Positions 21,835 to 31,399 of a stretch of DNA of 42,466 bases are shown here, in pieces. The notes under the pieces are model-generated. The model saw only the letters and a program-made list of their open reading frames with translations. It did not search any database and was not told the origin of the DNA. Numbering within the stretch: the first letter of the stretch is position 1; each line of letters begins with the position of its first letter. Position numbers and translations under genes: made by a program. Source of the DNA: Priapulus caudatus (taxonomy: Eukaryota; Priapulida; Priapulimorpha; Priapulimorphida; Priapulidae); NCBI RefSeq assembly GCF_000485595.1, contig NW_014577987.1, positions 170,741 to 213,206 on the forward strand. The letters run 5' to 3'.

Positions 21835-22700
21835 ATGCCACGTCTGAAGTCCCTCTTGAAGAAATACAATAGCGTTTTCAGTAAAACACCAAACGATCGA
21901 GGATTCACGGATCTCGTGGAGCACCGTATTGATACGGGAGATGCCCAACCTATCAAGCAGGCACCACGTAGGGTTCCTTTCCACTTGCGGGACGAGTTGG
22001 AAGAGCAAGTACGTGATATGTGGGAAGATGGGGTTGTGGAGCCTTGCTCCGGTCCCTGGTCATCTCCAGTGGTCCTAGTGTAAAAGAAGTCTGGTGCGTT
22101 CCGGTTTTGTGTGGATTACCGGAAGCTGAATGCTGTTACCAGAAAGGATGCCAACCCTCTGCCCAGGATTGATGACTCGCTAGCATCTATGTCGGGTGCT
22201 GCATTCTTCAGCAATCTTGACTTGACCAGTGGTTACTGGCAAGTCCCTGTCAACAAGGACCATCGAGACAAGACGGCCTTCTTGATTGGGACGAACTTGT
22301 ATTATATCAAGAGATTTCCCTATGGGCCCTGTAATGCACCTCCGCTGTTCCAGAGATTGATGGAGTTGGCATTCGCTGACATGAGCTGGGAGGTCATGCT
22401 GACGTATCTTGATGATCTGGCAATTTTCACGAAGACATTTGATGAGCATCTGGAGGTCCTAGAAGAGGTCTTTCAACGCCTACATAAGGCCGGGTTGAAG
22501 CTCCAGCCCAGCAAGTGTAATCTCTGCAAGGACCAGATCATCTTTCTCGGACACCACGTGAGCCGACTTGGAATCAAACCGGATCCATTGAACATCCAGA
22601 AGATAAAGGACTGGTCCGTGCCGAAGACGGTGAAGCAGGTACAGAGTTTTGCCGGCCTGGCTTCGTACTATCGTCGTTTCGTGGAGGGATTTGCAAGTCT
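21835..22700 (+). pseudogene. Element B reverse transcriptase
   Basis: Starts with LLKKYNSVFSKTPND and HRIDTGDAQPIKQAPRRVP, the usual RT lead-in, then PCSGPWSSPVVLV and an in-frame TAA at 22081-22083. Beyond it FCVDYRKLNAVTRKDANPLP, FFSNLDLTSGYWQVPV, RFPYGPCNAPPLFQRLM, YLDD (22405-22416), LKLQPSKCNL, FLGHHVS and FAGLASYYRRFVEGFAS continue in the same frame. Catalytic residues are present; the stop alone interrupts it. It is cut at the Harbinger junction. Confidence 0.88.
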
Positions 22701-22852
22701 GGAGCTCTACGGACACACTACGCGGCTGAGCCGGGCGACTCTGTGGATTTTCAGCACGCTTCATCTCGCGCCACCTAGATTGATAGTCACTTGATTGTAA
22801 ATAGCACCGTCCCGTGAAGCAAAACGAAAAATAGCTATAACTTTTATCTATT

Positions 22853-23149
22853 TTGTTGCTCCTACGAAAAAACCGACGCCGAAGGAAGAGGTGGGAGAAT
22901 CGGGTTGCGTGGGCCAAGATGTGGATACTGCGCCGCCAATCGCACGGCGTGTATAATAACTTGGTCAAGGAGCTGGCAGAGGAAGATGTTGGGGGATATA
23001 GATCCTATATGCAAATGTCGCCAGGAAACTTTCAGAAGTTGTTGGGCATCGTTTGGCCGCGGATCACAAAGGAAGACACTAGATTGCGGCTGGCAATTAG
23101 CCTTCAACAGAGGCTGGCATTGACGCTAAGATTTTTGGCTACAGCACAG
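22853..23149 (+). pseudogene. Harbinger transposase exon 1
   Basis: Encodes RRQSHGVYNNLVKELAEED, YRSYMQMSPGNFQKLLGIVWP, then DTRLRLAISLQQRLALTLRFLATA: the N-terminal part of HARBI1-like nucleases, which ends with the LRFLATG-ESF junction. A good donor GTATGT begins at 23150. The exon ends on a whole codon, whereas exon 2 needs one extra base, so the join is out of phase by one; an indel or a different donor is likely. No true start codon was fixed. Confidence 0.8.
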
Positions 23150-23486
23150 GTATGTTGAAAAGCTGTTAAAGTTAAGATAACTTTATGACATATGTAATGA
23201 TCATGTATGCACAAAGTCAAAAGTGAAAGTAGTGTAGTCAATGTACTAGTAGCAATGTACGGTACCATCATGATTCGTTGTATAAATCAAATTTCTTATT
23301 TTATTTGTCATCAAGGACGCAAAATTCTACANCGGCGTGTATGTGAACACATTTGGGACTAACAGGGTTTACTAGAATCCCACCACTCCACCACAGAGTC
23401 ACCGCAGTAGACGTTAGATGAGCGCTGTCGCTCCGCGGCACTTGTTTTATTGATACTTTCCAAGTGCCTGTGCATACGCCGACCAC

Positions 23487-24400
23487 ACATGTTCATTTTT
23501 GTACGTATTGCAGTGACAGCAGACATGGCCATTCGCATTGTTTCACTCATTATATGAAGAGAATAAAATATTGGTAATGTGGTAAATGATGCTGGGATCA
23601 ATGACGTATAATAATAGTAATTAAAAGTTGCATGAAATTTATTTCATAACATTTACATTAAGTTAACCAACACTACTAACATTACTAACATTACTAACAC
23701 TGTGTCAAGTCACAGATGAGTAAAAATTGAAAATTAACACGAAACAATAGGTGCGTTCACACTGGCGCGAATTAGAGGGCTGCAAAACCCGGTTTTTGTA
23801 GCTCGCTAGAAAAACTGAGCTTTTTACAAGTGTGAACGCAATTAGCTCACTAAATCGCGCTCCAAATAGCCCGCTCCTAAGACCACTTCCGACTGGGCTA
23901 ATTTGGAATCAGCTCACTTATTTGCACCACGGCGTGATATTTGCACCGCTGCGATTACCGAGATATTCGCCTGTGTGAACAACGACACAATTAGCTCACT
24001 ATTATCTCCGATATTAGCGGGCTGAGCAGCGCGGTTTTTCTTGTGTGTGAACGCGCCTATTGTGTTGTTAAACACGTGATGTTATACTTTGTATCAAGCA
24101 AGCCAGACAAAATACAATGCGTCTAGACATGTACGTTTGCAGCGTATTGTGCAACCCTGGCCGTATGTAAAATGAACGCGCGCATTACGAATATAAATTT
24201 TTTTATAGAGGTTGGACACCGTGGACAACCACGGAAGCAATTTGTAGTTGCCCGAGAGAAAATCCAGTTGTCACGGACGACCGGACGACCGTTAAAATTG
24301 AGCCCTGATTAGTGTTTTTTAAAGGGACAGTAGCCTCTAGGATTTTACTGCATACAACTGTACTTACTGTATAACAGTTCTATAATACAGTCTATACCCA
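23487..24400. repeat. Partial duplication, copy 1
   Basis: Matches 25851-26803 from GTATTGCAGTGACAGCAGACATGG through the MITE and on to AAAGGGACAGTA and TCTATAATACAGTC. Differences are mostly one-base gains and losses, not substitutions. The copies lie in the same orientation about 2.36 kb apart. Copy 1 holds the cleaner version of the MITE. Confidence 0.85.
23750..24057. mobile_element. MITE with GGYGCGTTCACAC termini and TA flanks
   Basis: Left end GGTGCGTTCACAC and right end GTGTGAACGCGCC (reverse complement GGCGCGTTCACAC) are 13-bp inverted repeats differing at one base; both are flanked by TA, as for Tc1/mariner-type insertion. The 308-bp interior has ATTAGCTCACTA and GCAAAACCCGG-type blocks and no coding frame. 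A noisier copy is at 26114-26423. Confidence 0.7.
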
Positions 24401-24751
24401 CACGTATTTGTTACCAGATACCTAATTTAATTGTTATAATTAATTACACATCAACGCTACGAAATTTGAACGGCGCCATGACACCCGCGACCGTGCTGCC
24501 ACCCCGAAAAAGTTGCGTATTTGACAATTTATTTTGCACGTTACAGACCGAGGGCTAATCACAAAAGTGCAATTATATTTATACCTAAATGCTATTTAAC
24601 CGAATGATATTCATTTTAGGGCAAATTTATCCATATTATAACTGAAACTATATGTCGTTTATAAGATATTACAATCCTTTTGCTTTTAAATGAATTATGT
24701 AGAATATTTTGATAATTGATCTTAATCAATAATTTTCATTTATTCTTGCAG

Positions 24752-24867
24752 GTGAATCGTTTCACAGTCTCAGCTTTTCATACAGAGTGGGGTGCAGTAC
24801 AATATCACTCATAGTAGATGAAACTTGTACAGCCCTATATGATACAGTGAAGGACGTCTATATAAAG
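24752..24867 (+). pseudogene. Harbinger transposase exon 2
   Basis: After a TTCTTGCAG acceptor the exon reads ESFHSLSFSYRVGCSTIS, LIVDETCTALYDTVKDVYIK and ends at a GTGATT donor. ESFxSLxxxFRIG is the most conserved join of HARBI1-like transposases. It is too short to appear as a long open frame and was found by homology. Confidence 0.8.
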
Positions 24868-25221
24868 GTGATTGTTTTATTGCAAAAAAAATGATTGTCT
24901 GATAGTACATTGAACGAAAAAAAATTAAACAAACAAACAAACACGAACAAATTAAACGATCGCGAAATATACAGCTTATACAGTAATTTCTATACAATCT
25001 TATTTAACTAGGATATATACTGATTTGTGTCACTGACCAACTTTATGCGTACATGTACTTTAAATTCTAAAAGGCTTCACTATACTAAACAAAAATCTCA
25101 TCAAACATCAAACATCAAACATCAACATCAACATTAACCATTATAAACTTCCATTGAGTCACTCAGTACATTATACAGTGGGGCATGATTATATGGCTGA
25201 AGGGGGGTGGGCATTCCATAC

Positions 25222-25653
25222 CTACATTGAAGTGAGAGGTGCGGCTGGCAAAAATTTCCCCATTTCTACCTCATGTACTTCGCAGTTTATTTTGTGTTTG
25301 AGTATAACGAAAGTTTTTGGGTCGAATTTCGATAGTGTTTTGGCTAAGCAATTGCAGAAAGATTCAACTTCCGATTCTTCTTTTTTATCCGATTTCAAGT
25401 ACGCTTTGAGACTTACTAGACCCTCTACTTCGGCTTCATCCCTTTTTCTTTTACTGGAGTTTTTTTTCTTTGCCAGTTTGTTTGTTTCTTTTGATACTGT
25501 AATTACAGGCGTAGATACCCTCGATGGACCAGATAGATTTACGTCCTCGTTACCCTTTGCACCTTCACATCTACTCTCATCTTCCTGGCTATCATCTTCT
25601 CTATCATCTTCTTTATTATCTTCTTTATCGTATTCTCTATCGTCTTCTTGAAT
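25222..25653 (-). CDS. BESS-domain C-terminal exon of Harbinger MADF/Myb-like partner
   Basis: The minus strand reads from an acceptor (CTTTGCAG ending at 25654) to TAG at 25224-25222, about 143 residues. It begins with a D/E-rich acidic run, then KKKNSSKRKRDE (a probable nuclear signal), and ends ESFCNCLAKTLSKFDPK...LKHKIN, which fits the BESS motif that follows MADF domains. In PIF/Harbinger elements a Myb/MADF protein helps the nuclease bind DNA and enter the nucleus. The MADF exon upstream was not found; it may fall in the gap or be lost. Confidence 0.6.
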   Translation of the reverse strand: MQEDDREYDKEDNKEDDREDDSQEDESRCEGAKGNEDVNLSGPSRVSTPVITVSKETNKLAKKKNSSKRKRDEAEVEGLVSLKAYLKSDKKEESEVESFCNCLAKTLSKFDPKTFVILKHKINCEVHEVEMGKFLPAAPLTSM

Positions 25654-25850
25654 CTGCAAAGATTAGTTAGCATTAGCAGTGCTCAATTTTAAGGTTTTTT
25701 TTTGGGTTGTCCGGAGGACAACCAAGAGAGTAGCATATGGTTGTCCCTCAAGAGATTTGGTTGTCCGGATATTATTTAAACATGTGCTGCATGCGCTCTG
25801 CTTCCTCGCTTGCGTATGCTCAGTGGATTAACAGCAAAAGCTCTATCATA

Positions 25851-26803
25851 CATGTACATTTTGTACTATTGCAGTGACAGCAGACATGGCCATTGCGCAA
25901 TTGTTTCACTCATTATATGAAAGAATAAAATATTGTAATGTGCTAAATATCTGGGATCAATGACGTATAATAATAATAGTAATTAAAAGTTGCATGAAAT
26001 TTATTTCATAACATTTACATTAAGTTAACCAACACTATACTAACATTACTAACATTACTAACACTGTTCAAGTCACAGATGATAAAAATTGAAAAATTAA
26101 CACAAAAACAATAGTGCGTTCACACTGGCCGCGAATTAGAGGCGCTGCAAAAACCGTTTTTGTAGCTCGCCTAGAAAAAACTGAGCTTTTTACAAGTGAA
26201 CGCAATTAGCTCACTAAATCGCGCTCCTAAATAGCCCGCTCCTAAGACCACTTCCGACTGGGCTAATTTGGAATCAGCTCACTTATTTGCACACAGCGTG
26301 ATATTTGCACCGCTCCGATTACCGAAAGATAATATTCCCTGTGTGAAACAACGATCACAAGTTACGTCACTATTATCTCCGATATTAGCGGCTGACAGCG
26401 CGGTTTCTTGTGTGTAAAGCGCCTATTGTGTTGTTAAACACGTGATGTTAACTTTTATCAAGCAAGCCAGACAATGCTGTCAGACATGTACGTTGCAGCG
26501 TGATTGTGCAACCCTGGCCGTATATAAAATGAACGCGCGCATTACGAATATAAATTTTTTTAAGAGAGTTGGACACCGTGGACAACCACGGAAGCAATTT
26601 GTAGCATTGCCCGAGAGAATCGTTGCGCCGGATTGCCACCCTTCCTCGATCATGACCTGTCATGAACCGTGAGATAGTCTCGGCACCGCGGCACATGGTC
26701 CCTATTATGTTTTTTAAAGGGACAGTACCTCCGTTATGAATTTAATTCCTTGGCGGGCTGCATCACAACTGTAACTACTGTAAGTCTATAATACAGTCCT
26801 AAT
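25851..26803. repeat. Partial duplication, copy 2, next to the assembly gap
   Basis: Second copy of 23487-24400, ending about 45 bases before the N run. It shows scattered single-base indels (for example CATTGCGCAATTG against CATTCGCATTG) and short unmatched inserts, a pattern typical of unpolished reads. May not be a real second locus. Confidence 0.85.
26114..26423. mobile_element. Second copy of the TA-flanked MITE
   Basis: The same element as 23750-24057, inside copy 2 of the duplication, with one terminal G missing and several single-base indels. It is part of the duplicated block and not an independent insertion. Confidence 0.7.
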
Positions 26804-26848
26804 TACTCACCACCGCTGGCGGGTCGGTCCTTTCTTGCGGTTTGGTGG

Positions 26849-26896
26849 NNNNNNNNNNNNNNNNNNNNNNNNNNNNNNNNNNNNNNNNNNNNNNNN
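26849..26896. other. Assembly gap (48 N)
   Basis: A run of N of unknown true size between copy 2 of the duplication and the last Harbinger exon. A single N also occurs at 23332. Confidence 0.99.
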
Positions 26897-27008
26897 CTCC
26901 CTTTAAATACTTTTAAAATTTATATATTTTATTAATTTATTATATTATTTATTATAATTAAATTAGTATATTTTAAACATTTAATTTTTTATATACATGT
27001 ACTTCCAG

Positions 27009-27240
27009 ATGCCTGATACACAGGAAAGATGCTACTTGGGAAGTTGCTGCGGAATTCGAAGAAGAATGGAATTACCCATACTGCATGGGGGCCCTGGATG
27101 GGAAGCACGTCCGTATTAAGAATCCCGAAAAAGCTGGATCACTGTACTATAATTACAAGAATTTTTACAGCATAATTCTTCTGGCCTTAGTAGATGCGAA
27201 CTATAAATTTCTGTATGTATCAGCTGGTGACATCAGCTAG
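27009..27240 (+). pseudogene. Harbinger transposase nuclease exon, frameshifted and truncated
   Basis: Follows a TACTTCCAG acceptor. MPDTQ is in phase, then one extra base near 27024 shifts the frame; the rest reads FEEEWNYPYCMGALDGKHV, IKNPEKAGSLYYNYKNFYS, LLALVDANYKFLYVSAG. GALDGKH holds the first catalytic Asp and ALVDA the second Asp-containing block of the DDE nuclease. Similarity stops at 27226-27240 with two stops, before the final Glu block, so the copy cannot be active. Confidence 0.85.
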
Positions 27241-27243
27241 TGA

Positions 27244-27354
27244 CTGTATGACAACAGTGACATTATAATGAATGTCACGTCTGAAGACTGTCCTGAACCA
27301 GTTCGAAGGTCTGGACGTAACAGGAAACCACCTGTACGATTTAGTGACTATGTG
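27244..27354 (+). pseudogene. Retrotransposon polyprotein C-terminal remnant
   Basis: An open stretch ending RRSGRNRKPPVRFSDYV and TAA. R-rich RKPPxRFxDYV tails are typical of integrase C-termini of LTR retrotransposons. It begins right where Harbinger similarity stops, so a retrotransposon 3' end was joined to the transposase by insertion or deletion. Confidence 0.65.
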
Positions 27355-27474
27355 TAAGACCTCCCATGACGGTCTTAATTCAATAGAGTGTACTGATGTT
27401 CGTTTAGTAACATATTGTTCAATGTTGCTCGTTTATAGTTATGCATTCTAGTACGATCTTGTAAGGGAGGGAGA

Positions 27475-27693
27475 TGTAAGATAATTGCAAAACTTTGAAG
27501 TAATGTTTATTCTTTGTATGTCCAAGAGGTGGCGCCACTAGTCGAGGGAGACTTATGGCGGGACTCTAGACTATACACGCTGTTGTAACTGCGTCTGTGT
27601 GATTCAAGTTTATATGAACAATATATTATGTAACAAGAAAGACAGTTGTTGGAATCTTTACTCTAATGTCTCAAGAACACGAGATATATAACA
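27475..27693 (+). repeat. LTR of the retrotransposon remnant, preceded by polypurine tract
   Basis: TGTAAGATAATTG...GATATATAACA, about 219 bp with TG...CA ends, preceded by the purine run AAGGGAGGGAGA (27463-27474) that would prime plus-strand synthesis. It is 120 bases after the polyprotein stop. The matching 5' LTR is not in the window. Confidence 0.6.
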
Positions 27694-27890
27694 TTATAGA
27701 TTCACCTACTTGCGCAGTGGCAATGGTTTGTGGATAAGTGAGGAGCTCGATATCCCGACATCCTCTCGGCGTATATGTGCAGTAAAGCATATAAAAAAGA
27801 GACACCCTTATCCCTGTTATGCATATGTCCGCTAGAACGCACCGGCATTGAATATAAAAATGATTCTGTTCTTACAATATATATATGTAT

Positions 27891-28459
27891 CAGTGTTATG
27901 CCTAGGTTTAATTTGTTATGGGAAAATAGACCCATTGACTGTCATCTTAGTTGGTCAATGAACCGCCATAGGCGGTACACGCGCAGCGGCGAGGTGGGGA
28001 GGGGTGCGGGAGGGGGCTGATGTGGAGGGGGCAAACTTTTTGAAAAGAAGAAGCTCTCTGGTGCATACCTTGACTCTCTACTCTCACTTTATGTAATCGT
28101 GATCAGTAGAGCGCTTGTATCTGACAGTTCAAGCGCTTTTCTGACTATCTGACTGTTAGTCTGTTTATATTATACATGCTCTGAGTGGATATTATTCCAC
28201 TATATGATTCAACCAATTGAATTACAGCTCTTTTCGATGTGCGCTAGCAACATAATATCGAGATAGGCCGAGTCAGAGATCGTATCGCATGGAGAAAAAT
28301 ACCAATCACACAAAAATCACAACAATCACACAACAACACAACAACACATCACAACACATCAATGTGTCAATTAATTGACTCATTTTTGCAATAAAATGAT
28401 GGGTCAAACACGATTGTGTAGTACCATTGGCGCAGGGCGCGTACCTAGGCATAACACTG
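27891..28459. mobile_element. hAT-like MITE with 16-bp perfect TIRs
   Basis: CAGTGTTATGCCTAGG (27891-27906) is exactly repeated in reverse complement at 28444-28459. CAGTGTT ends fit hAT-type termini. Flanking octamers ATATGTAT and TATATATT are AT-rich but not identical. Inside are a GC-rich stretch near 27960-28030, a hairpin AGCGCTTG/CAAGCGCT (28110-28117, 28130-28137) and a CA-rich stretch at 28300-28360. The right end is 52 bp from the COA5 start codon. Confidence 0.6.
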
Positions 28460-28511
28460 TATATATTATATATGTCTCATTTTTACAGTACAGCATTGTG
28501 GATGTGTAACC

Positions 28512-29421
28512 ATGCCACGGAAGTACGTAGAAGAGGAGGATTTAAAAACAAAAGACAAGCGTCCATGTTCTGGTCTGAGAGCTGACCTCTTGGCATGTTT
28601 GATGGAGAGTGACTGTGTTCAAAAGGTTAATATGAGCCTATAATAAGAACGTCAAAAAACTAACTGGCTACTGTGTTAATTGTCATATTTATATAATAAA
28701 TGATTATTTTACACTATATATATTTATATATACTTTTTATGCACAGTAGTTTTTCCATTGTGAAAATTATAAAAATTAATATCGTTTCAAAACTAGAATA
28801 ATTTCATTGTGGTTAGAGTAATCTCATGAGACAAATTGACTATTTTTAAGGCTATGTCAGTAGACTAGAAAGTTTATATATATATTTTATGGTCATAAAT
28901 TATCAGGTGGCATCGATAGTATTTCGATTCACTGCTTCCCCTAAAGCTCCCACAGACATAGATAGAGGGGCATAATGAATGGTCATTTATTTGTATCTAG
29001 GACAGAAAAACTCCAAAAGACTGCCTGTTGTCAGGAAATAATCCGCGTGTGCCAATAGAATGCCACCAACTACGTCAGTCATTCTTTGAGTGCAAAAAAT
29101 CGCTGGTGAGTCATAGGAGGAAAACTTACGGGTACCAGTGAGTTACCAACAGTTGTCTTTACTTTCACCCTACCAGTTGTCCGGTTGTTAGCTTCTATGA
29201 TCTAACTCCATAGCTGTTGCAGTTCAGCAGCATCTTTAGAAGTATTCTATTAGGTTATTAAGTTCCTCGATCATTTGCCATATTTTGCACATAAAACACA
29301 ATTCTTGCACCCATATTTGAATCTTGAAATATTATATATCAATATAAATATATTTTGTATCCTCTTTTATTGTGCCTAGATTGACAACCGGCAGAGGTTT
29401 AGAGGAAGGAAAGGCTACTAG
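28512..29421 (+). CDS. COA5: Cytochrome c oxidase assembly factor 5 (PET191 homologue), three exons
   Basis: COA5/PET191 is a small protein of the mitochondrial intermembrane space side needed to assemble respiratory complex IV. Exon 1 is 28512-28625 (ATG to VQK, 38 codons), exon 2 29001-29105 (35 codons), exon 3 29380-29421 (13 codons plus TAG). All introns are GT-AG and phase 0. The predicted 86-residue protein has two CX9C motifs: C-SGLRADLLA-C in exon 1 and C-HQLRQSFFE-C in exon 2, which form the coiled-coil-helix hairpin through disulphides. Exon 2 adds DRKTPKDCLLSG and exon 3 ends DNRQRFRGRKGY, the highly conserved COA5 C-terminus. Human COA5 is slightly shorter (about 74). No defects seen. 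No transit peptide is expected for this family. Confidence 0.95.
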
Positions 29422-29837
29422 GAGAATTTGCTGCTGAGTGATAGCCAACACAGAATGTCTTAAGCCAAGTGCTAACCAAAAATAGCATAATGCTAGTTGT
29501 ATTCTGGCCAGCCTATAATGTCCTAGCTGTGAACTAATACAATATAGTGCTGCAGCTCAAAGCCGTGAAAGGAACAGGCTATATGTTATGGTCATGTGAG
29601 CATATATGCTCTGGGTTGGGAAGTACAAGTCTATGATATGAATCGACCATTTAATTACCCATTTAATTCATGCAGTTATAGCAAGGTTATAATATATAGC
29701 AGCTGAATTTTTTTTTGTCTAGCCATTTATATTGTTATGAAAACAAACCAAATATTGCATATAGAATATCATTAGAAGTGGTTCCCATTTGACACTTAAA
29801 TGTGTGGATGCAGTAGTTATGTTTGATATCAAAAGTT

Positions 29838-29843
29838 AATAAA
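29838..29843 (+). promoter_or_regulatory. Candidate COA5 polyadenylation signal
   Basis: AATAAA about 417 bases after the COA5 stop and ahead of the element C insertion. Between 29422 and 29971 nothing else gene-like was seen. Transcript data would be needed to confirm it. Confidence 0.35.
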
Positions 29844-29971
29844 ATCCAAAATTTGTTTTTATTTACTCCGACTCTAATACCTCTACCTTCTGACTCTAAT
29901 ACTGAGTCGGTATTTAGATAGTAATCTGCACTTTTATTACTTCGAGCAAGGTATAACAACGTGCTTAACAC

Positions 29972-30140
29972 TGTTGGGCATACCAGTTCGGCAGTTCCCG
30001 GAGAGCCTCCGGTAGGCTGAGGATAGGGGATACGCAGGAGTGGAAGTTGTAAATGGACGGTGGAGATTCAGTGAATAAATAATTGTAGCATTCTTATATA
30101 TGATTTCTCTGGTGTCATATGTCGTGCACGGCCGACAACT
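29972..30140 (+). repeat. Element C 5' LTR
   Basis: About 169 bp, TGTTGGGCATACCAG...CGGCCGACAACT. It contains AATAAATAATTG as a likely polyadenylation signal. The primer binding site begins at the next base. Confidence 0.9.
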
Positions 30141-30162
30141 TGGTGTCAGATGGGTACGAACA
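30141..30162 (+). promoter_or_regulatory. Element C primer binding site (tRNA-Leu type)
   Basis: TGGTGTCAGATGGGTACGAAC directly after the LTR. TGGTGTCAG is complementary to the 3' end CTGACACCA found on animal tRNA-Leu; the later bases also fit the T-arm (CGAAC) with two or three missing or changed bases. Confidence 0.7.
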
Positions 30163-30277
30163 TTTCATGAGCATCGTCAACGCATGAACTGCTATCACAC
30201 TCGTGATATAAACAGTGCACAGCCTTTGAAAATGATTCGGCTCCGGCGAGTGGAAACTATTCATTCACTATTTCATT

Positions 30278-31259
30278 ATGATTCGCCCTAAAAGACCGGA
30301 ACTGAAACTAAGGGGGAGCATGTCGGAGAATTTAAAAAACTTTGAACCGAGATTTAACGAATACTGCATACAAGCGGGCTACAGAGACTTGGAGAAAGAC
30401 CAGGTCACAGAGCAAGCGGCTCATTACAAGAATCGTCAACTTGAAATCTCGGCACTAAGGTCTGCCATGCCGGACGAAGCACTACAAGTAATACGCTACA
30501 CAATCGAGCCACAGATACTAGCTGATGACAAACAGAAGCCATGGATATGGATGGAGCGTTTACATAGTCACTATGCGGGCTCAACTGGTAGTTGTCTTAA
30601 GGCCGACAGATTTAAATTTTGGAACTCTAATCAGGGCACCCACGAAACTGTACAGGACTGGGAAGTAAAGGTAAGGCAAGCAGGTTCATTATGCGAGTAC
30701 GAAGCACTCAGTGACGTCATGTGCCACGACAAATTCGTATTAGGTCTCATCCAGGAGTCAATGTGATCAGAACTGTTGAAATCTCACCTGAAACCGGACA
30801 ATACTCCAAAATCTATGCTAGATGTAATATCAGAGGCCAAGACCCTTGAGTCTGCACAAAAGGCCAACAAGCTAATCGGCGACCCCTCTAAACATATTGA
30901 GGAACAAGTGAATTGGACCAGTCACCAACAAATGCAATTAAAACGCGAACGGGCACCTGCCACTGGTGTGGGGATACCCGTGGTTTCGGGCGAGGAAGAT
31001 ATGACCGGAAAACGGCCAAACTTGTACAAAGTGTGGAGGAAATTATCACTTCGCTAAGGTATGCATGGAATTCGCACAGATGTCACAGGAGAGACAATCC
31101 AGCAGAGGGCAAGGTCGGGGCCATGGTGACAAATTTAGAGGTAGCTGGGGTGGGGATACCCGTGGTCGAGGTCGAGGCAACAACAGGTTCAATAGAGACT
31201 GCGACCAAAATGCATTCACCAAACGAGATGTGCATCAATTTCATGGTGCAAAGGAATAG
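30278..31259 (+). pseudogene. Element C gag with CCHC knuckle
   Basis: Capsid-like sequence LRGSMSENLKNFEPRFNEYC...WMERLHSHYAGSTG...DKFVLGLIQESM, stopped at 30764-30766, then continued in another frame as LKPDNTPKSMLDVISEAKTLE. A first half-knuckle CHWC (30958-30969) runs into GDTRGFGRG; a complete CCHC knuckle CTKCGGNYHFAKVC is at 31023-31064. An RG-rich tail follows. At least two frame changes. Confidence 0.82.
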
Positions 31260-31399
31260 TACACTGACACGCCCGAGCAGTATAGCGATGAGTACCACGT
31301 ACAGGCGTATGCACTCGAGGCACAAGTACACAACGTCACAGTACAGCCAGCTATGAAACGGTATTTCGTAAACCTCCAGATGTCCAGCACAGGGTCAAA

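Larger units (their letters stand above)
20018..22700 (+). mobile_element. Ty3/gypsy retrotransposon B, truncated after RT
   Basis: Gag, CCHC knuckle, protease and reverse transcriptase occur in order on the plus strand. The homology stops after FVEGFAS (about 22695), where RNase H should begin, and the sequence passes into the PIF/Harbinger region. No integrase or LTR was found. A stop (TAA, 22081-22083) and frame changes make it defective. Confidence 0.88.
22853..27240 (+). mobile_element. PIF/Harbinger DNA transposon, interrupted
   Basis: Three plus-strand exons of a HARBI1-like nuclease (22853-23149, 24752-24867, 27009-27240) and one minus-strand exon of the partner protein (25653-25222) make up the two-gene plan of PIF/Harbinger elements. 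The region between exons 2 and 3 includes a partial duplication and a gap. The end of the transposase and both terminal inverted repeats are missing or not recognised. Left flank is element B; right flank is a retrotransposon 3' remnant. Confidence 0.8.
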
